From Gyrodactylus bullatarudis (lineage: Eukaryota; Platyhelminthes; Monogenea; Gyrodactylidea; Gyrodactylidae), in contig SSNU01000285.1 of the NCBI GenBank assembly GCA_012064415.1, positions 43,396 to 107,395 of the forward strand: 64,000 bases of DNA. The letters are read 5' to 3'. The translations under genes were made by a program, and so were the position numbers. This document shows, in pieces, positions 56,887 through 64,000 of the stretch; position 1 is the first letter of the stretch, and every line of letters begins with the position of its first letter. The notes under the pieces are model-generated. The model was not told where the DNA came from. It saw nothing but the letters and a program-made list of their open reading frames with translations, and made no database searches.

Positions 56887-58071
56887 ACTCACATCCAGTC
56901 TTGCAGACAATTTAAACCATGATTAAAACTGAATGTGATTCTAATGATTAATATACAATGATATAACGTTTGATTGAAAAAATCAAATCCTTTGAAATAC
57001 AATATGAAAAATATTTTGTATTTTGTAACGTCTTATTTTCGTCTGTAAAATGTATAGAATAATCCTTGTTTTTTAAAACTTCTTCATTTTTTCTGCAGAT
57101 AGACCAATACAAGTCAAAAGATAACATTGTCAAGTTTGTAAGAGAAAGTTGTGTATTTGAAAATAAAGAAAATAATGTAAATGAGTACAAAAATAATTAT
57201 AATCAATCAAAATAGTTTTTAAAGAGATCATCTGGTTAAGAGGAAGGCGCAGGTTGGTTTGATGTTACATGAGAAATGTTCTTCAAGACTAATTTAAATC
57301 AGGTTTGTAGAGGGAGGATATTTCTAATTAGATTTGAGTACAGGTGAGAACAGATTTTATTGTCAAATGAAAGAGGATAATCAGTGACTAATACAATCTA
57401 TTTATTGACTCAATATACTATACAATGACTATTTGTCAGCGACTACGTTGTCTGGCTTGTATTGATTAGAGGTAGATGAAATTTTAATATCGCTTGTCAT
57501 AAGATGATAGCAAATCCAATTTAAATACAAAATACTAATTTATCAAGCTATAAAAATTTCATTTCGGTCAGAATTTTCCAAAAAAAGATTTTGCCAATTT
57601 TGGTGATTCAAATTCCCACCAATGATTTTCACGCACATTATCTGATCAAAGTATTCTTCATCAAAATCTAAATCAAAAGGACCAAAAGTATCAGAATTTC
57701 TTAAAATTCTGAATCAGAATAATTCAGGGATTAAAATTCTATGCGTCTTGATCAAATTGATATTTTGATCTAGCTGTAGAAGAAGAAAAAAATAGTTTCG
57801 TATTTCTTAAAAAATAAGAATTATAACTTATAAATTTTATAATATTTGTAGTTATTTTTATAAAATATTCAGAATTTTTTTCAGGGTTAACTAAATTTTT
57901 TTATTCTCGTCTTAATTTTAATTTTCCTCCAGAGTTAATACCTTAATAATTCTTAAACTAGAATAAATTTTTACAACATTTTCATTTTTTCTACATATAG
58001 ACCAATATAAGCCAAAAGACGACATTTTCAGGTAAAAAAGGTACAACATTATACATTCACTGATTTAACGA
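56887..58071. other. Intergenic with a ~60-bp direct duplication
   Basis: 57070-57140 and 57975-58035 share TTCATTTTTTCTGCAGATAG / CATATAG and GACCAATA-AAG-CAAAAGA segments. The first copy looks like a splice acceptor plus exon start (TTTTTTCTGCAG then IDQYKSKDN), so a duplicated exon edge is possible. No full gene is recognised. Confidence 0.45.
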
Positions 58072-58441
58072 TTGTATTCACTTCTGACAGGTTTATTACA
58101 TATTCTGTATGCACAATGGATAGTTTTATTCTGTATTTTAAGAGATTCCTCTGTAATCAAAGGAGACGACTTTCTTTATTCCCTTCATCCCAATAACCAC
58201 ATTAAGTTGGGCGCTTATTTCAATTTAAACTTGATCTGTGATAGTCAAAGCTGAAAACTCATCATGTAGTGCCTCATTGAAGCCTTTCTTATTATTTTCC
58301 CAAATTCGTGTACTTTCAGTGAATTTTACAACATGCAGAATCTCTGATCCGATCAACCAAAATAATTTTCCCATCAACTTCAGAAACCTGACTTCACAGG
58401 TGAAATCTTTTTATGGATCTTTAGTCGCATGCAAACTCTAA
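58072..58441 (+). pseudogene. Possible exon remnants, unidentified
   Basis: Two frames overlap: 58085-58254, after a TTCTGACAG acceptor-like site (hydrophobic GLLHILYAQWIVLFCI, then polar), and 58241-58441 (SQIRVLSVNFTTC, FPINFRNLTSQVK). The composition resembles a signal-plus-extracellular protein broken by a frameshift or an unseen intron. Its position next to the jacalin-like gene raises the chance of a related secreted protein, but no homology is visible. Confidence 0.25.
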
Positions 58442-58918
58442 AATAACATTAGAAAATTTCAAGTTTTTGATGATCCGGATCATACTGATCTACTCGTCAA
58501 ATCGAGTTCAATTGTTAAAGATAATTAGTGTGAACGATTTCAAGTCGAAATAAACATTTTTGCCGTCTTGAACCTTCTTTCTTCATAATTTTAATCATCA
58601 TTGAAAATGAATGAAAAAATTCCGATCACGAATCTCAAGATTATGCCCTTTAGGATCGGGATCAAAGCTCAAATGAACAAATAAATTACGGATTCATATG
58701 CAGAATTTATTCAGCTTTTAAATGAGATATTGATCAAGTCTCTATGTGGTCGAATAATAAAGTTATGTGTAATTTTATGATCAAAAATAGGTCATTTTTT
58801 GCATTTTTGAAAATAGCAATTTTCGCTCTTATTCTCACAAATAGGCTTGGATCATTGAAAAAATAAATGAAAATTATCAGTAATGATTTATTAATGGATA
58901 ATAGTATAGAAAATTAAA
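58442..58918. other. Intergenic, no gene recognised
   Basis: AT-rich, nothing identified before the 3' end of the Penelope-like element. Confidence 0.5.
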
Positions 58919-60000
58919 AGAAGATATATTAAAACCAAATGTACATTTCTTGAAGCATCATCAGTGGTAATTCTTCAAAAATGATATTAGTTAAAAGTTC
59001 ATTCAAGATAATATTTTACAACTCATGAAAGATATAGTAAAGTCAAAGAAAATAAGAATAAAATGCTAGCTGAAAAAACACCAAAACTCTCCAATAAATA
59101 GCAACAGTGGAGAGAAAAGTGAAAAAGCTCACATTGGCCAAGGTAATTGAAGATTATAGGAATAATTCTTTTGAACACATAGATTAGGTTTATATAGGTT
59201 AATAAGAAAATTTTCTTTCACCCATACATCTATGCTGTCGTCATTAGAGTTTTTGTATAAAACGGAAAAATTAGAAATTGAAGCTGTATGATCTTCTTGT
59301 CTAAGATGCCTTGTAACCGCAGTATCCTTCTTCAGAGGATCCTCCGCTCGTGTAGATAATTTCCTAATCGTTCTACCTATATATGAGGCTCCACAATCAA
59401 ATTGGAATTTGTAAACTAATAGAGTTTTCTCCTCTGGCTTCAGTAAATCCTTATGAATCAAACTAAACAATCTCTGAGTTTTAAAAACAATTTTCAATTG
59501 TATGTTATGTATAATGTTGATTGATTAGATCATTTAACCTTCTTCTAATGTCATTACTGAACCCATCACCTTTGAAGTTGAGCTTCATAAAAATAGTTGT
59601 TTTCTCCAATTCATCTGTTTCGACAAGCTCATTTCTATCCATAGATAAATTCATGAATTTGTCAACAAATTTACCGGGATAACCATTTTCCTTCAGACTT
59701 AATTTTACGTTCTCTATTTCGTTAGACCATTCCTCAGGGCTTGCTATCTTTCTTATCCTCTTAGACCAATTACTAAGCCAACTTTATGAGAGATAAGACT
59801 GAAACTGGCATAATGTAGATACCTCCCGGTGTCAGTCTTCTTGTTATAAATATTTCTCAGAATTGATCCATCTTCTCTTCTAGTCAATTTGACATCTAAG
59901 AAACTCAAGATACCACTAGATTCTCTTTCCATAGTAAAAACTATATTCGGATGAAACGAATTCATCTTGGAGAAAAAATCATATACTGATGCTTCTTAAG
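58919..60000 (-). mobile_element. Penelope-like retroelement, 5'-truncated
   Basis: The minus strand encodes the RT C-terminus (MNSFHPNIVFTMERE, SFLDVKLTRREDGS, TDTGRYLHYASF at 59965-59753), an inter-domain region (NVKLSLKENGYPGKFVDKF, LNFKGDGFSNDIRRRLNDL, other frame, 59750-59530) and a GIY-YIG-type endonuclease (LVYKFQFDCGASYIGRT, then TAVTRHLRQEDH and WVKENFLINLYKPN, 59497-59129). RT catalytic motifs are lost by truncation near 60000 and there is at least one frameshift. The 3' non-coding tail carries ACTGATGATGCTTC on the minus strand, which may be a decayed hammerhead-like motif. A relic of the same family is at 6655-7380. Confidence 0.88.
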
Positions 60001-60153
60001 TTAAATTCTATGATAATTACGGGTGGTTGGGGGGTTGCGATAAATTTTTGCGACAAACTAATTATAGTGTAAAATTTTACGCAGATTCTGAATCTGCTTT
60101 CAAAAATTTCATAAGTTGCTCAGTTTTTGCGCAATTCGCGAAAAACCGAAATA

Positions 60154-61361
60154 GCACAATTTTCATAATCGGGACTTGAATAAATCAATTTTTCGACTTG
60201 ATCCTTAGACATTTCAGAGTAAAATTTGATAACATTTGAAAGAGCGTAAAATTTTCTATATGATGCTCATAAGTTCAAACGTGCTTTTGGAATGGATCAT
60301 CCTCAAAATTGGTCGTAAAGTTGAAAAAAGATGAAAAATTAGCGAAAAATGCCTTGCACTTTTTTGTTTTTACCCTTCAACAGGCTATCTTATTTTGATA
60401 AAATCTAAAATTTCCATTAAAATCCGGAGACAGACACCGGTTAACAACCAAATGTCTCCCATGGTTAACCGGTTGGTTGAAATAATTCATAATTTTTCTT
60501 GATATTTCATCAGTGATTATGTACATCCTTCGGTTAGCGAAATAAAATTCACAAACATAGCAAAATTTTTCTTTATCATTACGGCATTGAAAGACACGAA
60601 GATCCATTTTTGTTAAATGAATTCAATTACAATATAACATATTTTAAAATCCTGTTGAATACTGTAATTGGTTAAGGTTTGGTCGAATACAACCAATGAG
60701 AAAATATCAGGATGGGGAAAAGGGTGTGTAGACACTTTATACATACGTTTAAGAAAAAAAATAATGAAATGCAATTTTTTAAGAAAAAAAACTTTGAAAA
60801 ATCAATAAAATAGACACTTAAAAAACTATAACTCGATATCAAAATTAAGTTTTTTTATAAATATACAAATCCCTGTTAGTGTCTATACTGATTTAATCAT
60901 TTATTATAAATCCTTCAGTTTTATACGAAATTATTGTGCTAATCAAAATGAACCAATCAGAATCGAGAAAAAATAAATCGAGAAAAATTGAGTGAAATCA
61001 CTAATGAAAGAACCTTGAATAACATCTGAATCAAAAAAGATAAATGGTCATGCGAGGTCTCATTGGATAGAGGAATAAATTTCACATTCTTTCCCCCATT
61101 AAAATTTTAGATTTTATCAAAATAAGATAGCCTGTTGAAGGGTAAAAACAAAAAAGTGCAAGGCATTTTTCGCTAATTTTTCATCTTTTTTCAACTTTAC
61201 GACCAATTTTGAGGATGATCCATTCCAAAAGCACGTTTGAACTTATGAGCATCATATAGAAAATTTTACGCTCTTTCAAATGTTATCAAATTTTACTCTG
61301 AAATGTCTAAGGATCAAGTCGAAAAATTGATTTATTCAAGTCCCGATTATGAAAATTTTGC
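60154..61361. mobile_element. Fold-back element with 260-bp near-identical arms
   Basis: Arms 60154-60413 and 61102-61361 are inverse complements with no indels (mirror positions sum to 121515) and only rare mismatches. They flank a 688-bp interior. This family shares no obvious sequence with the 22 and 27 kb fold-backs. The right arm ends about 75 bp before the transposase-like exon at 61435. No target duplication is recognised at the edges. Confidence 0.9.
60377..60607 (-). pseudogene. Cys-containing ORF fragment inside the palindrome
   Basis: Starts with ATG at 60607: MDLRVFQCRNDKEKFCYVC, with a C-x2-C pair, then a frame that runs into the left palindrome arm. The beginning recalls a repeated arthropod protein family whose members start with a KFCYVCG-type zinc-binding segment, but I recall this only loosely. 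About 45 residues look genuine; the rest is arm sequence read by chance. Confidence 0.3.
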
Positions 61362-61434
61362 ATGGAACCTTTTTTGGCTACGATAATTCCAAAAATCGGT
61401 ATGTTAATTTATTCTAATTTTGTACAGACTTAGC

Positions 61435-61960
61435 CACTTCTCTGGTTCTGGCAATCATTTACCAATGGGCACGCGGTTGGACCCAGGAGCGGTCGATGGA
61501 AGCCCTCTCATTATCTGCCCACACCATCGTTGATTGGCGAAACATGATTCGCGAACAGTGTGGCCTGATCATCCGTCGTGGTAAGCCTATCGGTGGAAAG
61601 GGGAAAACTGTCCAGATAGACGAGTCATTATTCATGGCCAGACGAAAGCCATCTCAAAACAATAAGGCTCGGCCAGGTAAATCTGAGAGGCGTACGACTC
61701 TATATAGTGCAATGTTCCTTGAAGAAGATAATGATATTGACGACGATGATATCAATGGAGACCTCTTTGACCTGGAAGGTGGTGAGGGGTATGTAAACGA
61801 AGACGTAGAGGACGAATTTGAAATTTGTGACCCTGACGCCACGATTGCGATGATGGATGAGTCGTACATTGAAGATCTTATTGAAGAGCCAGATGATGAG
61901 AAGAAGCAATACCTGGCTGCAAGAAACTACGGAGGGATAAGAGTCCCTAGACCTCAATAA
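61435..61960 (+). CDS. ISXO2/Merlin-type transposase domain with acidic tail
   Basis: A probable exon starts after TTTTGTACAG (acceptor ending near 61428) and reads LATSLVLAIIYQWARGW and TQERSMEALSLSAHTIVDWR, then IGGKGKTVQIDESLF with the first Asp of the DDE triad, and RRKPSQNNKARPGK. The layout matches the IS1595/ISXO2-like domain found in Merlin transposons. After that the family sequence stops: the remaining 80 residues are very acidic (DNDIDDDDINGDLFDLEGGE) and end YGGIRVPRPQ. The second Asp and the Glu are absent, so it cannot be an active transposase. It is either a truncated copy joined to unrelated sequence or a repurposed fusion. It is less AT-rich than its surroundings. Confidence 0.75.
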
Positions 61961-62130
61961 AGATTTATATTTACAAACCTACTCTTAAGTACTCAGAGAT
62001 TATAATATTATAGATTTCAGAACGTTGATATAATTACATTATAAATTTTTATCATTACTTATAAGTAATATGCTGATATATACATATAAAAAACGCAAAC
62101 TGAGGTCTTCACAATAGCCTTTATTTAGTT
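61961..62130. other. Short spacer
   Basis: AT-rich; separates the transposase-like ORF from the next ORF and may carry its promoter. Confidence 0.5.
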
Positions 62131-62880
62131 ATGCCGAGGAAATTTAAGCATCATCTCATTAGTAAATACAAAGAAGATCGAAAAACTGTAGATACTCCTG
62201 TTGATTTACCAAAAGAAAAGCTTCCAAAAAATGGAGATGTCATAAGGGCATTGTTATTCCATAAAAATAAGAGTAAAACTTTTATTGCTACTTGTATTCG
62301 TGATATTTATGAGAAAGCAAGAATACCTTGTAGATCTAATGAAACGGTCAGATTTAAAGTCACCAAATTAATGAAGGACAGAAAAAAATTTATTAATACT
62401 GTCAGAGATACAAAGTCATTGTATGAAGAATTATTTCCTGTTGCTATTTGTGTCAATTATATCGATAAGGAGTGTCATTGTTGTCTGTCGCTGGCTGGTA
62501 TAAATTTTTTGAGAAATCAAAATACCTCAAGGACTATGACAATAGAAGATTATATTCGGCCAACTATTTTGGTTAATCATGCTGTCAAAGAAGACCTAGA
62601 TCCTATTCAGGAGGTAGATGAGAATAATCCTAGGACTGAGCCTCTTGGTCCTATTTTTAAACAAGATGTTGATAATGAAATTCCTTCAACTAGTAATGCA
62701 AACATTGGAGAAGCCATAATTGAAACATCTCACAATTCATCTACTAATAAACCATCATATGCTGCTAATACGACTATTTCTGAAAGGTTTACAAGATCTC
62801 TTCTTTTTCTGAACCACCAACAAATGAGAGTAATGAATAAACCTTTGCTATTTTTTTATTCTTTAATCTTTGACTATTAA
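62131..62880 (+). CDS. Unidentified 249-residue protein, possibly TE-associated
   Basis: A clean ATG frame: basic N terminus (MPRKFKHHLISKYKEDRK), a middle part with LPKNGDVIRALLFHKNKSK, YEKARIPCRSNETVRFKVTK and a Cys cluster (CHCC), then an acidic, Ser/Asn-rich C-terminal half. The pattern LPxxxDVxR...ARIP...VxxxVxxL resembles multi-copy invertebrate proteins of unknown function that are often linked to transposons; this is recollection, not an alignment. Intact and AT-rich in codon use. No catalytic motif or membrane segment. It lies 170 bp after a truncated transposase, so a mobile origin is plausible. Confidence 0.6.
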   Translation: MPRKFKHHLISKYKEDRKTVDTPVDLPKEKLPKNGDVIRALLFHKNKSKTFIATCIRDIYEKARIPCRSNETVRFKVTKLMKDRKKFINTVRDTKSLYEELFPVAICVNYIDKECHCCLSLAGINFLRNQNTSRTMTIEDYIRPTILVNHAVKEDLDPIQEVDENNPRTEPLGPIFKQDVDNEIPSTSNANIGEAIIETSHNSSTNKPSYAANTTISERFTRSLLFLNHQQMRVMNKPLLFFYSLIFDY

Positions 62881-64000
62881 ATAAAAGTCTATTTATAGAA
62901 TAAATTTTATACATTTATAAGATTGTATAAATATTAAATTCATATATTAAAGCTGATTTATTAAATTAGGGAATCGATATTTAATCCCCTTCGAGTTGAG
63001 CGCTTACAAGAATTGTTATCCATAAGTTGGTCTAAAACATCGGCACCAAATTAACATTATTTTATTTCGGGCTTTGACTCTGATGAATCAAATTTTAAAT
63101 GCACGGAGCTTTCTTACTCCCGAACCTCAAGAAAGTGATTTTCATCTTTTTTTGTCTTTTCAAACTATGACCTCTACGCCTTCCAATTGTTAACACTATA
63201 ATCACTCTGAGTTACTCAATAACTACTTCAAAGTAGACACAATAAAATGGTTCAAAATTGTGATGAAAAATCGGACTTCAATTATTGAAGTATGATTACA
63301 AGGCTTATAATTTCGACAAATTCAATGGTATGAGCTAGGAAATGGAGGAAGCAAGAGAACTGGATGATTTTTTGCATAATTTTGAAAAGAAAAAATATAG
63401 TTAGTGGGAAATAGTGCTAAGCATCTCCGAAAATTTTATCTGTATCAGTAGAAATATCCATTTCTTATCGGAATTTGAAGACTGGTAAATATTATTAACA
63501 GAGGTCAAAGTGTGAAAAGACAAGAAAAATCATTTATTTAATCCAAAATCAAAACTTCACCAATGTTTACGAGTGTTTTATGAGACAAGAAATGAATGGA
63601 AAAGGTCTTTCTGTATTAGATAGAAATAATCAGCAGAAAATTTTCTATTTAACTGATTAAACTTGAATGAATTTTATTTTTTTGTACAGTTTGACCCTAC
63701 CTATAGATTATTTTGAACTCAAAAGAGGCAGAGAAGACAGGGATAAGTTGTAGGTATTTAAAGAGGTACAGTTGTACCTGAGACTTGCGTGTGGAAAATC
63801 AAACACTTTTCAATCTCTTCCGAAAATATATCTCATTTTTATGAAGCTACTTGAAAGTAGTGTTATTACCTATTTTTTTCAATAATTTTTAATTTTTACA
63901 TATTTGAATAGAGCTTTTTCTGATCTTTCCATCTGTGTAGCTTTCACTGCAAATTGACTTTTCCTTGCAAAGATATTGCGTTTCAAAGTTTTTCAGATTT
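62881..64000. other. Intergenic, no gene recognised
   Basis: AT-rich, including the 3' flank of the preceding ORF (ATAAAAGT/ATAAA motifs). No coding frame of note, RNA gene or repeat boundary was found. Confidence 0.5.

Noticed and set aside
1..64000. CRISPR arrays, operons, ribosome binding sites or phage modules
   Set aside because: The window is spliced eukaryotic DNA with LINE, gypsy and Penelope elements; no regularly spaced direct repeats with unique spacers were seen.

Overview
The window is strongly AT-rich, spliced eukaryotic DNA from an animal. It holds two genes I identify with confidence, both metazoan-type and head to head: a TPR-containing serine/threonine phosphatase 5 (PP5, minus strand, 30432-31946) and a complete 16-exon phosphorylase kinase beta-type regulatory subunit (PHKB-like, plus strand, 32081-45975). 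Canonical GT-AG introns are extremely short in places: 24 nt in PHKB, 33 nt in PP5 and 31 nt in the gene at 53.0 kb. With the base composition and repeat load, this suggests a small invertebrate lineage with micro-introns. Dicyemid or orthonectid mesozoans are one possibility, inferred from intron size only; the sequence does not settle the taxon.

Region by region. 0-30 kb has no confirmed host gene. It is diverged AT-rich DNA with fold-back elements (old copy 120-870; 22461-23195; a near-perfect palindrome at 27097-27740), terminal-inverted-repeat elements (16884-17228, 24315-24871), a Penelope-like 3' relic (6655-7380), a LINE interrupted by an 851-base N gap (10903-13560) and tRNA-like fossils. 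At 157-335 a small element with Pol III-like boxes and a clear hammerhead ribozyme core sits inside the old fold-back, flanked by an 8-bp target duplication.

30-46 kb is the conserved gene block: PP5, a 134-bp shared promoter interval, then PHKB, whose fourth intron carries an antisense, broken but nearly full-length LINE (34016-37456).

46-53 kb is a nest of retroelement pieces. Twice, on the same strand, a LINE is fused inside its reverse transcriptase domain to a Ty3/gypsy reverse transcriptase: near 48.63 kb in an open frame, and near 51.25 kb at the catalytic YxDD box. A 162-bp LTR lies at 49541-49702.

53-64 kb has a two-exon helical-repeat-like gene (53033-54434), a partial membrane/secreted gene with jacalin-like sequence (56194-56886), a Penelope-like element with a GIY-YIG endonuclease (58919-60000), a 260-bp-arm palindrome (60154-61361), a truncated ISXO2/Merlin-type transposase domain with an acidic tail (61435-61960) and an unidentified 249-residue ORF (62131-62880).

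PP5 and PHKB both act in phosphorylation signalling, but their adjacency alone does not show that they work together. Most of the rest is retroelement and fold-back turnover. The strongest candidates for something new are the recurrent LINE-gypsy RT chimeras and the hammerhead-bearing element with its palindromic relative at 29.5 kb.
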